Shown here one piece after another: positions 42,901-50,893 of a stretch of DNA of 64,000 nucleotides. The notes under the pieces were generated by a model. The model did not search any database. It saw only the letters and a program-made list of their open reading frames with translations, and was not told the DNA's origin. Numbering within the stretch: the stretch's first letter is position 1; the number at the start of each line of letters is the position of its first letter. Origin of the DNA: Cupriavidus taiwanensis (GTDB taxonomy: Bacteria > Pseudomonadota > Gammaproteobacteria > Burkholderiales > Burkholderiaceae); contig NZ_LT984804.1 of the NCBI RefSeq assembly GCF_900250115.1, forward strand, positions 2,433,301 through 2,497,300, read 5' to 3'. The position numbers and the translations under genes were made by a program.

Positions 42901-43657
42901 CCGCGACGTGCAGGCGCAGCCGCGCAAGATCATCTCCGCTCCGACGTGGTCGGGGCTGGAGTCGGAAGAGGTCAGCTACAACGCCGGCTACACCAACGTG
43001 CACGAGCTGATCCCCTGGCGCACGCTGACCGGCCGCCAGCAGTTCTACCAGGACCACCGCTGGATGCTGGACTTCGGCGAAGGCGCGTGCGTGTACAAGC
43101 CGGCCATCGATACCAAGACCGTGGCGCCGATGCTGGGCAAGAAGCCCAACGGCAACCCCGAGCTGGTGCTGAACTGGATCACGCCGCACCAGAAGTGGGG
43201 CATCCACTCCACCTACTCCGACAACCTGCGCATGCTGACGCTGTCGCGCGGCGGCCCGCACGTGTGGATCTCGGAAGCCGAGGCCAAGGCCAACGGCATC
43301 CGCGACAACGACTGGGTCGAGGTGTTCAACGTCAACGGCACGCTGACCGCGCGCGTGGTGGTGTCGCAGCGCGTGCCCAAGGGCATGTGCCTGATGTACC
43401 ACGCGCAGGAAAAGATCGTGAACGTGCCCGGCGCCGAGACCAGCGGCATGCGCGGCGGCATCCATAACTCGGTCACGCGCGCGGTGACCAAGCCCACCCA
43501 CATGATCGGCGGCTACGCGCAACTGGCCTACGGCTTCAACTACTACGGCACCGTCGGCAGCAACCGCGACGAGTTCGTGATCCTGCGCAAGATGAAGAAG
43601 GTCGACTGGCTCGAAGGACCGCTGGTGGAAACCAACAAGGAAGGAGCAACGCAATGA
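39911..43657 (+). CDS. narG: respiratory nitrate reductase alpha subunit
   Basis: The 1248-residue molybdenum subunit that reduces nitrate to nitrite on the cytoplasmic face. The FS0 cluster ligands fit the NarG pattern His50-x3-Cys54-x3-Cys58-x34-Cys93. The Mo-bis-MGD site region is FYDWYCDLPPASPQ (residues 217-230), which carries the candidate Mo-ligand aspartates 219 and 223. There is no Tat signal, as usual for NarG. It is followed by narH with an ATGA overlap (43654-43657). Length and ends match E. coli NarG (1247). The long frame antisense to it is a composition artefact. Confidence 0.97.
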   Translation: MSHFLDRLKFMSRVKSTYADGHGAVVNEDRKWEDGYRSRWQHDKIVRSTHGVNCTGSCSWKVYVKNGLITWETQQTDYPRTRPDLPNHEPRGCPRGASYSWYVYSAQRVKYPMIRGRLMEMWREARKTMDPVAAWASISQDPKKAARYKSVRGQGGFVRADWNTATEMIAAANAFTVKKFGPDRVIGFSPIPAMSMVSYAAGARYLSLLGGACLSFYDWYCDLPPASPQIWGEQTDVPESADWYNSTYLMVWGSNVPQTRTPDAHFYTEVRYKGTKTVAVSSDFGEMVKFGDIWLAPKQGTDAALAMAMGHVVLKEFHASGKSAYFRDYIRQYTDMPMLVLLRQNQDNGDTLVPDHFLRASHLADNLGEANHPEWKTLQIDDATGEIVAPNGSIGFRWGEAAHNGGEKVGRWNLEMKDGGSGRTVEPRLSLVGNGDEVVEVGFPYFGGEHDELLRRRVPARRITLADGSSALVATVYDLQMANYGVDQGLGGANVATSYEDDVPYTPAWQEKHTSVPARLVVQVAREFADNADRTQGKSMVIVGAALNHWYHNDMIYRGIINLLMMCGCIGKSGGGWAHYVGQEKLRPQFGWAPLAFGLDWSRPPRQMNGTSFFYNHTSQWRHEKLGVDEILSPTADRKRYDGMSLLDLNAKSERMGWLPSAPQLGSNPLDVADAAEQAGKDPVAYTVEQLKSGALQFACDDPDNPANFPRNMFVWRSNILGSSGKGHEYFLKYLLGTQNAVFGDENDAITPSEVNVRPAAEGKLDLLTVLDFRMSTTCLYGDIVLPTATWYEKDDLNTSDMHPFIHPLSEAVQPLWESKTDWEIYKAIAKKFSEIAGPYLGTRKDLVCTPLLHDTPGELGQPFEPKDWKAGECDLIPGKTAPSMTVVERNYADIYKKFTSIGPLLDKLGNGGKGINWNTRHEVKEIGDLSHTVTEPGVSQGRPKLETAIDAAEMILTFAPETNGHVAVKAWEALSKITGRDHTHLAEGREHDKIRFRDVQAQPRKIISAPTWSGLESEEVSYNAGYTNVHELIPWRTLTGRQQFYQDHRWMLDFGEGACVYKPAIDTKTVAPMLGKKPNGNPELVLNWITPHQKWGIHSTYSDNLRMLTLSRGGPHVWISEAEAKANGIRDNDWVEVFNVNGTLTARVVVSQRVPKGMCLMYHAQEKIVNVPGAETSGMRGGIHNSVTRAVTKPTHMIGGYAQLAYGFNYYGTVGSNRDEFVILRKMKKVDWLEGPLVETNKEGATQ

Positions 43658-45204
43658 AGATCCGCGCCCAGGTGGCCATGGTGCTGAACCTCGACAAGTG
43701 CATCGGCTGCCATACCTGCTCCGTGACCTGCAAGAACGTCTGGACCAGCCGCGACGGCGTCGAGTACGCGTGGTTCAACAACGTCGAGACCAAGCCCGGC
43801 ATCGGCTATCCCAAGGAATGGGAGAACCAGGACAAGTGGCAGGGCGGCTGGAAGCGCAATGCCGACGGGACGCTGGAGCCGCGCCAGGGCGGCAAGCTGA
43901 AGATCCTGGCGAACCTGTTCGCCAATCCCAACCTGCCGGCGATCGACGAGTACTACGAGCCCTTCACCTACGACTACGAGCACCTGCAGAAGGCGCCGCT
44001 GTCGCAAACGCCGCCCACCGCGCGCCCGGTCTCGGTGCTGACCGGGCGCAAGATGGAAAAGATCGAGTGGGGCCCGAACTGGGAAGATGACCTCGGCGGC
44101 GAGTTCAGCTCGCGCGGCCGCGACAAGCTCTTCGACGACGTGCAGAAGGAGATGTACTCGACCTTCGAGAACACCTTCATGATGTACCTGCCGCGCCTGT
44201 GCGAGCACTGCCTGAACCCGGCCTGCGTGGCATCGTGCCCGTCGGGCTCGATCTACAAGCGCGAGGACGACGGCATCGTGCTGGTCGACCAGGACAAGTG
44301 CCGCGGCTGGCGCATGTGCATCTCGGGCTGCCCGTACAAGAAGATCTACTTCAACTGGCAGAGCGGCAAGGCCGAGAAATGCCTGTTCTGCTATCCGCGC
44401 ATCGAGGCCGGCCAGCCCACGGTCTGCTCCGAGACCTGCGTCGGCCGCATCCGTTACCTCGGCGTGATGCTGTACGACGCCGACCGTATCGAGCAGGCCG
44501 CGTCGGTGGCCGATGAGCGCGACCTGTACCAGTCGCAGCTCGACGTGTTCCTCGATCCGCACGATCCGGCAGTGCGGGCCGAGGCGCTGCGCCAGGGCAT
44601 TCCCCAGGCCTGGCTGGACGCCGCGCGCAAGTCGCCGGTCTACAAGATGGCGTGCGAGTGGAAGATCGCCTTCCCGCTGCATCCGGAATACCGCACGCTG
44701 CCGATGGTCTGGTACGTCCCGCCGCTGTCGCCGATCCAGTCGGCGGCCGAAGCCGGCCACATGGGCATGAACGGGGTGATCCCCGATGTCAAGAGCCTGC
44801 GCATCCCGGTCAAGTACCTGGCCAACCTGCTGACCGCGGGCGACGTGATGCCGGTGCTGTCGGCACTGGACCGCATGCTGGCGATGCGCGCCTACAAGCG
44901 CTCGCAGGTGGTCGACGGCGTGCAGGACCTCGACGTGCTGAAGCAGGTGGGCCTGACGCCCGCGCAGGTCGAGGACATGTACAAGACCATGGCCATCGCC
45001 AACTACGAGGACCGTTTCGTGATCCCGTCCTCGCACAAGGAAATGGTCGAGGACAGCTTCAACGACAAGGCCAGCTGCGGCTTCACCTTCGGCAACGGCT
45101 GCTCGGGTGGCACCTCGGATGGCGCGCTGTTCGGCAAGAAGCCGCAGGGCAGCGTGCATTTCGTCGACATGCCCAGGTCGCGCAAGAAGGCCGTGATGAG
45201 CTGA
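43654..45204 (+). CDS. narH: respiratory nitrate reductase beta subunit
   Basis: The 516-residue iron-sulfur electron-transfer subunit. Four Cys groups: CIGCHTCSVTC (Cys16, 19, 22, 26), CEHCLNPACVASC, CRGWRMCISGC and CLFC...CSETC. In the third group Trp replaces one Cys, which gives the [3Fe-4S] centre typical of NarH. It passes electrons from NarI haems to NarG. Overlaps narG by 4 bases; narJ follows after 39 bases. Confidence 0.97.
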   Translation: MKIRAQVAMVLNLDKCIGCHTCSVTCKNVWTSRDGVEYAWFNNVETKPGIGYPKEWENQDKWQGGWKRNADGTLEPRQGGKLKILANLFANPNLPAIDEYYEPFTYDYEHLQKAPLSQTPPTARPVSVLTGRKMEKIEWGPNWEDDLGGEFSSRGRDKLFDDVQKEMYSTFENTFMMYLPRLCEHCLNPACVASCPSGSIYKREDDGIVLVDQDKCRGWRMCISGCPYKKIYFNWQSGKAEKCLFCYPRIEAGQPTVCSETCVGRIRYLGVMLYDADRIEQAASVADERDLYQSQLDVFLDPHDPAVRAEALRQGIPQAWLDAARKSPVYKMACEWKIAFPLHPEYRTLPMVWYVPPLSPIQSAAEAGHMGMNGVIPDVKSLRIPVKYLANLLTAGDVMPVLSALDRMLAMRAYKRSQVVDGVQDLDVLKQVGLTPAQVEDMYKTMAIANYEDRFVIPSSHKEMVEDSFNDKASCGFTFGNGCSGGTSDGALFGKKPQGSVHFVDMPRSRKKAVMS

Positions 45205-45243
45205 GCGCGCGCCAACGTGCTCGCCAACCAACCGGAGAACAAC

Positions 45244-45909
45244 ATGCCCCTCTATCCCATCCTCAGTGCGCTGCTCGGCTATCCCGAGCAGGATCTGCTC
45301 GACGCGCTGCCGGAGATCGATGACGCGCTGGCCGAGTGGCCCCAGGCGCGCGACCTGCTGGCGCCGGTGACCGCGATGCTGCGCAGCGAGGCGCTGATCA
45401 CGCTGCAGGAAAACTATGTCGCCACCTTCGACCGCAATCCGGCTCACTCGCTGCACCTGTTCGAGCATGTGCACGGCGAAAGCCGCGACCGCGGCCAGGC
45501 CATGGCCGACCTGATCGACGAGTACCGGCGCGAGGGCTTCGAGCCCGCGGCGTCCGAGCTGCCCGACTACGTGCCGCTGTTCCTGGAGTTTCTCGGCGCA
45601 CTCGCGGCGGACGGCAACGAGGCACGCGCCGAACAGCTGCTGGGCGAGGCCATCCACGTGCTGGCCGCGATCGGCGACCGGCTCGCGCGCAACCAGAGCC
45701 CCTACGCCGGCGTGTTCGCCGTGCTGCGCACGCTCACCGACGTGCAGCCGCAACCGCAGCAGGAGCCGCCGGTGCGGGACATGGACGAGGCGCTGGAAAC
45801 CTTCGGCCCGGGCGCCGACGGCGTCGAGCCGCTGCTGGCGCCGCAGGCCGGCCCGCAGGCGGTGAAGTTCTACCCGCGCGGCACGGCACCGGTGCCATTG
45901 CCTTGCTGA
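45244..45909 (+). CDS. narJ: nitrate reductase assembly chaperone
   Basis: A 221-residue TorD/NarJ-family chaperone that holds NarG until the Mo cofactor and FS0 are inserted. It starts MPLYPILSALLGYPEQDLLDALPE with ACCGGAGA upstream, and has the LQENYVATFDRNPAHSLHLFEHVHGESRDRGQAMADLI helix pair and ELPDYVPLFLEFLG, both diagnostic. The C-terminal 40 residues are variable. Followed by 198 bases that contain two palindromic repeats before narI. Confidence 0.93.
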   Translation: MPLYPILSALLGYPEQDLLDALPEIDDALAEWPQARDLLAPVTAMLRSEALITLQENYVATFDRNPAHSLHLFEHVHGESRDRGQAMADLIDEYRREGFEPAASELPDYVPLFLEFLGALAADGNEARAEQLLGEAIHVLAAIGDRLARNQSPYAGVFAVLRTLTDVQPQPQQEPPVRDMDEALETFGPGADGVEPLLAPQAGPQAVKFYPRGTAPVPLPC

Positions 45910-45936
45910 AATGCCGACGCAAGCCGACTGTTCGCT

Positions 45937-45980
45937 CCCCTCTCCCGCTTGCGGGAGAGGGGCGGGGGTGAGGGCGGGAG
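45937..45980. repeat. GC-rich palindromic repeat inside the nar operon, copy 4
   Basis: Perfect 12-bp arms CCCCTCTCCCGC / GCGGGAGAGGGG around TT, then the CGGGGGTGAGGGCGGG tail. It lies in the narJ-narI gap. Confidence 0.78.
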
Positions 45981-46008
45981 CTTCGACGAAGCGCCGGTGC
46001 CTGAACCA

Positions 46009-46042
46009 CCCCTCACCCTGCCCTATCCCCTGAGGGAGAGGG
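46009..46042. repeat. GC-rich repeat inside the nar operon, inverted copy 5
   Basis: CCCCTCACCC...CCCTGAGGGAGAGGG is an inverted, less perfect copy of the element at 45937, 28 bases away. Together they resemble a paired, transposable REP-like unit. Confidence 0.6.
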
Positions 46043-46107
46043 AAAACAGCTGGCATAGACGGACACCGGGGCAACCTGCAGCCCAATCCTCTTAAAGAGC
46101 TAACACC

Positions 46108-46791
46108 ATGGCAACCCTCCACCAATTCCTCTTCGGCATCTACCCGTACATCGCGCTGGCGATCTTCCTGTTCGGCAGCCTGGCCCGCTTCGAGCGCGAG
46201 CAATACACCTGGAAGAGCGACAGCTCGCAAGTGCTGTACCGCGGCAACCTGCGCACCGGCAACATCCTGTTCCATGTCGGCATCCTCGGCCTGTTCTTCG
46301 GCCACCTGGTGGGCCTGCTGACCCCGGTCGCGGTATGGGACGCGCTGGGCGTCTCGCACGGCTTCAAGCAGGGCGTGGCGATGGCCGCCGGCGGCGTGAT
46401 GGGCACCATGTGCCTGGCCGGCCTGCTGATCCTGCTGCATCGCCGCCTGACCAGCGCGCGCGTGTCCGCGGTGACCCGCACCGGCGACAAGGTTCTGCTG
46501 CTGTGGCTGCTGGTGACGCTGCTGCTGGGCCTGTCCACCATCTTCGAATCGGCCGGCCACATGGACGGCCACATGATGGTGCAGCTGATGAACTGGGCGC
46601 AGCACATCGTCACGCTGCGCGGCGACGCCGCCGGCTTTATCGCCGACGCGCCGCTGCTGTTCAAGGCGCACCTGTTCATGGGCATGACCCTGTTCGTGAT
46701 CTTCCCCTTCACGCGGCTGGTGCACGTGTGGAGCGGCTTTGCCTCGCTTGGCTATCTGGGTCGCGCCTGGCAGCTGGTGCGCAGCCGCTGA
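46108..46791 (+). CDS. narI: nitrate reductase gamma subunit (cytochrome b)
   Basis: The 227-residue membrane cytochrome b that takes electrons from quinol. It has five helices. The haem ligands line up with E. coli: His56 (LFHVGIL), His66 (FGHLVGL), His188 (FKAHLF) and His206 (RLVHVWS). The ARFEREQYTWKSDSSQ loop follows the first helix. It closes the core narGHJI set and anchors NarGH at the membrane. Confidence 0.96.
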   Translation: MATLHQFLFGIYPYIALAIFLFGSLARFEREQYTWKSDSSQVLYRGNLRTGNILFHVGILGLFFGHLVGLLTPVAVWDALGVSHGFKQGVAMAAGGVMGTMCLAGLLILLHRRLTSARVSAVTRTGDKVLLLWLLVTLLLGLSTIFESAGHMDGHMMVQLMNWAQHIVTLRGDAAGFIADAPLLFKAHLFMGMTLFVIFPFTRLVHVWSGFASLGYLGRAWQLVRSR

Positions 46792-46818
46792 GCGCCACAA
46801 CCCGACAAGGAGAACACG

Positions 46819-47571
46819 ATGCCTGTCACCGTCAACGGCGTGGAACTGCGCGACGCCGATATCGAGCGCGAACTGGACCACCATCACGACACCGCCAATG
46901 CCGCGAAGATGGCGACGATCTCCGCCATCCTGCGCCTGCTGGTGCGCGAAGAGGCCGGACGTATCGGCCTGAGCGTGCCGGGCCAGGACGACGACGCGCT
47001 TGCCATGGCGCTGCTGGAACGCGAGGCCGGCATTCCCGAGCCGGACGAATCCAGTTGCCGCCGCCACTACGACAGCCGTCCGGAGCGCTTTCGCGACGGG
47101 GAATGGGTCGAGGCCGACCACATCCTGTTCCAGGTGACGCCGCGCGTGCCGCTGGACGCGCTGCGCGAAATCGCGGCGCAGACGCTGGCGCTGGTGCGCG
47201 GCGACCCGTCGAGCTTCGCGCAGCATGCCCGCGCGCTGTCGAACTGCCCGAGCGGCAGCAACGGCGGGCGCCTGGGCCGCGTGTTCCGAGGCGAGACCGC
47301 GCCGGAGTTCGAGCGCGCGCTCTTTGCCGCGCAGCATGACGGCGTCTTGCCGCAACTGGTCGAGACCCGCTTCGGACTGCATATCGTGCGCATCCTGGAG
47401 CGCTGCCCCGGCACCCGCCTGCCGTTCGAGGCCGTGCGCGGCGACATCGCCTGTGCGCTGGCCACGGCGGCGCGGGACCGCGCCTGGAAGCAATACGCCA
47501 GCCTGCTGATCGGGCGCGCCCGCATCGAAGGCATCGAACTGGAAGGCGCCGACAGCCCGCTGGTGCAGTAG
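46819..47571 (+). CDS. parvulin-type peptidyl-prolyl isomerase
   Basis: A 250-residue PpiC/SurA-type isomerase. The parvulin core is EWVEADHILFQVTP ... HARALSNCPSGSNGGRLGRVFRGETAPEFERALFA ... VETRFGLHIVRILER, with His in ADHILF and the GLH motif in place. No signal peptide is present, so it acts in the cytoplasm, unlike SurA. Parvulins follow narI in several betaproteobacterial nar operons; a role in folding NarG or NarI is inferred. Starts 27 bases after narI with AAGGAG upstream. Confidence 0.87.
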   Translation: MPVTVNGVELRDADIERELDHHHDTANAAKMATISAILRLLVREEAGRIGLSVPGQDDDALAMALLEREAGIPEPDESSCRRHYDSRPERFRDGEWVEADHILFQVTPRVPLDALREIAAQTLALVRGDPSSFAQHARALSNCPSGSNGGRLGRVFRGETAPEFERALFAAQHDGVLPQLVETRFGLHIVRILERCPGTRLPFEAVRGDIACALATAARDRAWKQYASLLIGRARIEGIELEGADSPLVQ

Positions 47572-47600
47572 CGCCGCCATCCTGACCAACGGAAACCGCC

Positions 47601-48308
47601 ATGCATCAGATCGAACATCTACTGAAGGGCTTCGAGCGGTTCCAGCAACGCTATTTCGACGATGCGCCGAGCCTGTTCGACGCGCTGCGCAGCGGGCAGC
47701 AGCCGCCCACCCTGCTGATCGGCTGCTGCGACTCGCGCGTGGACCCGGCCCTGTTGCTGGGCTGCGACCCGGGCGATCTCTTCACCGTGCGCAATATCGG
47801 CAACCTGGTGCCGCCCTGCACCGGGCGTCATGAGGGCAGCCTGCACGGCGTGTCCGCCGCGATCCAGTTTGCCGTCGAGCAGCTGCGCGTCGAGCGCATC
47901 ATCGTGATGGGCCATGGCGGCTGCGGCGGCATCCGCGCGCTGCTGGCGCAGCCCGCCGACGCCGGCGACCATCCGCCCGACGAAGGCGACGAAGCCGACT
48001 ACCTAGGCGCCTGGGTGCGCATCGCCGCACCGGCGCGCCGGCAGGTGGAGCAAACGCTTGCCGGCGCCAGCCCGGCGCAGCGCCAGCGCGCCTGCGAACA
48101 GGCGGCGGTCCTGGTCTCGCTGCGCAACCTGCAGACCTTCCCGTTCGTGCGGCGCGCGCTGGAAGCAGGAACGCTGACGCTGCACGGCTGGTACTTCGAC
48201 CTGCAGGCCGGCGCGCTGCTGGCCTACTCGCAACGCGCCGATGCCTTCCTGCCGCTGGTATGCCCGTTGCCTATGACCGCCGCACAAACCGAATCCGTCA
48301 CGACATGA
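47601..48308 (+). CDS. beta-carbonic anhydrase
   Basis: A 235-residue beta-class carbonic anhydrase. Zinc ligands Cys43 (CCDSRVDP), His105 and Cys108 (MGHGGCGG) are visible, with the Asp44-Arg46 pair. It converts CO2 and bicarbonate in the cytoplasm. It lies between the nar parvulin gene and mobB and overlaps mobB by ATGA (48305-48308), so it is a real member of the operon. The link with nitrate respiration is not obvious; pH or CO2 control during anaerobic growth is one idea. Confidence 0.9.
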   Translation: MHQIEHLLKGFERFQQRYFDDAPSLFDALRSGQQPPTLLIGCCDSRVDPALLLGCDPGDLFTVRNIGNLVPPCTGRHEGSLHGVSAAIQFAVEQLRVERIIVMGHGGCGGIRALLAQPADAGDHPPDEGDEADYLGAWVRIAAPARRQVEQTLAGASPAQRQRACEQAAVLVSLRNLQTFPFVRRALEAGTLTLHGWYFDLQAGALLAYSQRADAFLPLVCPLPMTAAQTESVTT

Positions 48309-48859
48309 ATCCCTTTATCTTCGGCATCACCGGCACCTCCGGCAGCGGCAAGACCACCCTGATCACGGCGCTGCTGCCCTGGTTCCGCGCCCAGGGCCTG
48401 ACCGTCAACGTGGTCAAGCACAGCCACCACCCGCTCGAGCTCGAGCCCCCGGGCAAGGACAGCGCGCGCTTTCGCGCCGCCGGCGCGGCCGAGGTGATGG
48501 TGGCCTCGCCCTATCGCTACGCCATCGTGCGCGAACTGGCCGACGAGGCCGAGCCGACGCTGGCCGAGCAGGTGGCGCGGCTGCGCCCGGCCGACATCAC
48601 GCTGGTCGAAGGCTTCCGCCGCGAGGCGATCCCGCGCATCGAGGTCTACCGGCCCGCGCACGGGCGCGCGCCCTACTATCCCGGCGATCCCTCGATCATC
48701 GCGCTGGCCACCGACACGCGCATGGACACCGTGCTGCCCTGCATGGCGCTGGACGATATCGCGCAGATCGGCGGCTTTATCCTGGCCCTGCGCGACCAGG
48801 CCGCGGCCCTGCCAGGCGTGGGCGCGGGCGCCGCGCGGGCCTCGGAACTGGCGCTGTAG
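48305..48859 (+). CDS. mobB: molybdopterin-guanine dinucleotide biosynthesis adaptor MobB
   Basis: A 184-residue P-loop GTPase-like protein. Walker A is [10 protein letters not shown] at residues 9-18, followed by [31 protein letters not shown], diagnostic of MobB, then [18 protein letters not shown]. MobB assists MobA in attaching GMP to molybdopterin to form the bis-MGD cofactor NarG needs. It overlaps the carbonic anhydrase gene and ends the nar transcription unit, 21 bases before a convergent LysR gene. Start ATG 48305 chosen for the overlap and the family N-terminus. Confidence 0.93.
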   Translation: MNPFIFGITGTSGSGKTTLITALLPWFRAQGLTVNVVKHSHHPLELEPPGKDSARFRAAGAAEVMVASPYRYAIVRELADEAEPTLAEQVARLRPADITLVEGFRREAIPRIEVYRPAHGRAPYYPGDPSIIALATDTRMDTVLPCMALDDIAQIGGFILALRDQAAALPGVGAGAARASELAL

Positions 48860-48880
48860 CTGTCTGACGCCGGCCGCGGC

Positions 48881-49807
48881 TTACCAGGCACCGGCGCCGT
48901 TGCTGCCACCGGCGGCGCGGTGGCCGGCAAAGTGCTCCAGCATGAAATCCACCAGCGCCCGCACCTTGTCCGGACGGTGATTGCGCGCCGGGAACACCAG
49001 GTGGATGTCCGCCGGCGCGAACTGCCACTGCGGCAACACCCGGCGCAGCGCGCCGCTGCGCAGGTGCTCCGCCGCGTCCCACTCCGAGCGCACGATCAGG
49101 CCGTGGCCGTCGAGCGCCCACGCCAGCGCCGACTCCCCGTCATTGGTGCTCATGGTGCCGCGCACCTTGACGGTCTCCTGCTGCGCGCCGTGGCGCAGGT
49201 GCCAGGTGCCGAAGGTCTCGTCGGCTTCGCGGATGAAGATGCAGTTGTGACGCGCCAGTTCACGCGGGCTTGACGGCTCGCCATGCGCCGCCAGGTACGA
49301 CGGCGAAGCGCACAGCAGCCGGCGATTGTTGGCCAGCAGGCGCGCGCTCAGCCGCACGTCCGGCATCTCGCCGAAGTGGATCATGGCGTCCAGCCCCTGT
49401 TCGACCAGGTTCAGCGGCCGGTCGCTCAGGTATAGCTGGACCTCGATATTCGGGTAGAGGCGTGCAAACCGGGCCAGCGCCGGCGCGATATGCCGGCGCC
49501 CGAATCCCAGCGTGGCGCCGATCTTCAGCAACCCGTGCGGGGTACTGCCGGTGCCCGCGATGGCGCGTTCCAGCGCCTCCATCTCGGCCAGGATGCGGGC
49601 GCCTTCCACCAGGTAGCTCTCGCCTTCCGGCGTCAGGCTGATGCGGCGCGTGGTCCGGTGCAGCAAGCGCACCCGCAGCCGTGCCTCCAGCGCCGCCAGC
49701 CGCTTGCTGACCGCGGGCGGCGTCACGCCCAGCTGCTGCGCCGCGCCGGCCAGGCTGCCATGCTGGTTGATACAGGCAAAGAACGCGACGTCGGAGAGCT
49801 GGTCCAT
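48881..49807 (-). CDS. LysR-family regulator of the Bug/LeuCD-like module
   Basis: A 308-residue LysR protein: HTH LSDVAFFACINQHGSLAGAAQQLGVTPPAVSKRLAALEARL, then LLHRTTRRISLTPEGESYLVEG and an effector domain with LGFGRRHIAPALARFARLYPNIEVQL. It is divergent from the TctC-like receptor gene, with 103 bases between, the normal layout for a regulator and its target operon. The AT-rich gap contains three TGAAT(T/G)A copies. Confidence 0.9.
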   Translation of the reverse strand: MDQLSDVAFFACINQHGSLAGAAQQLGVTPPAVSKRLAALEARLRVRLLHRTTRRISLTPEGESYLVEGARILAEMEALERAIAGTGSTPHGLLKIGATLGFGRRHIAPALARFARLYPNIEVQLYLSDRPLNLVEQGLDAMIHFGEMPDVRLSARLLANNRRLLCASPSYLAAHGEPSSPRELARHNCIFIREADETFGTWHLRHGAQQETVKVRGTMSTNDGESALAWALDGHGLIVRSEWDAAEHLRSGALRRVLPQWQFAPADIHLVFPARNHRPDKVRALVDFMLEHFAGHRAAGGSNGAGAW

Positions 49808-49810
49808 TGG

Positions 49811-49868
49811 TGAATTACAGAAAATAAAGAAGTAACCGAGTTTGAATTATGTGCCTCCAGGTGAATGA
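49811..49868. promoter_or_regulatory. three TGAATTA-like repeats in the LysR/Bug divergent region
   Basis: TGAATTA at 49811-49817 and 49843-49849, and TGAATGA at 49862-49868, all in the same orientation in an AT-rich gap. Possible LysR-protein contact sites; not otherwise supported. Confidence 0.3.
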
Positions 49869-49910
49869 TACGATGGCTTCCATAACAAGTCATCGCGACC
49901 GGAGACACCC

Positions 49911-50873
49911 ATGAAAGTTGCCCGCCTCACCGCCTTGCTGATGTGCGCCGCGTCGATCGGCACCGCCGCGGCGCAGAACTATCCCCAGCGCCCGGTGCGC
50001 CTGGTCGTGCCCTACGCGCCGGGCGGCAGCGCCGACATCGCCGCGCGGCTGGTCTCGGAGGCATGGGCCAAAAGCCTGGGCGGCACCATCGTGGTCGAGA
50101 ACCGCGCGGGTGCCAGCGGCAATATTGGTGTCGATGCGGTGGCCAAGGCCGCCGCCGACGGCTACACCGTCGGCCTGCAGACCGTATCGCTGGCGATCAA
50201 CCCGGGCCTGTTCCCGCGCATGCCGTACGACACCCTCAAGGACCTCGTGCCGATCGGCATGGTGGCCAGTTCCCAGCATGTGCTGGTGGTCAACAACAAC
50301 GTGCCTGCCACCAACCTGCAGCAACTGATCGCTGCGGCCAGGGCCGCGCCCGGCAAGCTGACCTATGGCTCGGCGGGCAACGGCAGCACCTTCCATATGT
50401 CGGCCGAACTGTTCAAGTCGGTGGCGAACGTCGCCATCGTCCACGTGCCGTACCGCGGCGGGGGCCCCGCGCTGGTCGACACCATCGCGGGCCAGGTCGA
50501 CATGAGCTTCCCGGTCATCTCCGCGGCCCAGCAGCATGTGCAGGGCGGCAAGCTCAAGGCGCTCGCGGTCACCGGCACGCGGCGCTCGGCGCAGTTGCCG
50601 AACGTGCCGACCGCGGCCGAGGCGGGCCTGCCCGGCTATGCCTTCGAGACCTGGTTCATGGTGTTCGCCCCGGCCGGCACGCCGCGGCCCGTGATCGACA
50701 AGCTCAACGCCGCGCTGAACACCGCACTGGCATCGCCGTCGACGCGCGAGCGCATGGTCAGGGAAGGCTTCGAGCCGACGCCGACCACGCCCGAAGCGGC
50801 ACGCCAGCGCCTGGAAAAGGAAATGCCGGTGTGGGCGCGACTGATCAAGCAGCGCGGCATCACCGCGGAATAA
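49911..50873 (+). CDS. Bug/TctC-family extracytoplasmic solute receptor
   Basis: A 320-residue periplasmic receptor of the Bordetella Bug / tripartite tricarboxylate family, much expanded in Burkholderiales. Signal peptide MKVARLTALLMCAASIGTAAA; mature NYPQRPVRLVVPYAPGGSADIAARL, AGASGNIGVDAVAKAAADGYT and the VPYRGGGPALVDTIAGQVD block are standard. No TctA/TctB membrane genes adjoin, as usual for Bug genes. It is first in an operon with LeuC/LeuD-like genes, so the ligand is probably a di- or tricarboxylate processed by that dehydratase. Confidence 0.9.
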   Translation: MKVARLTALLMCAASIGTAAAQNYPQRPVRLVVPYAPGGSADIAARLVSEAWAKSLGGTIVVENRAGASGNIGVDAVAKAAADGYTVGLQTVSLAINPGLFPRMPYDTLKDLVPIGMVASSQHVLVVNNNVPATNLQQLIAAARAAPGKLTYGSAGNGSTFHMSAELFKSVANVAIVHVPYRGGGPALVDTIAGQVDMSFPVISAAQQHVQGGKLKALAVTGTRRSAQLPNVPTAAEAGLPGYAFETWFMVFAPAGTPRPVIDKLNAALNTALASPSTRERMVREGFEPTPTTPEAARQRLEKEMPVWARLIKQRGITAE

Positions 50874-50893
50874 CCCCTGACAAGGCAGGCCCC

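Noticed and set aside
39755..43654. An open frame of about 1,300 codons antisense to narG
   Set aside because: It is the mirror of narG third-position GC bias; Arg/His/Ala/Val-rich, no ribosome site, no domain. Other very long frames (for example about 1,270 codons over 32455-36279 plus, and about 1,350 codons over 43543-47589 minus) are the same artefact.
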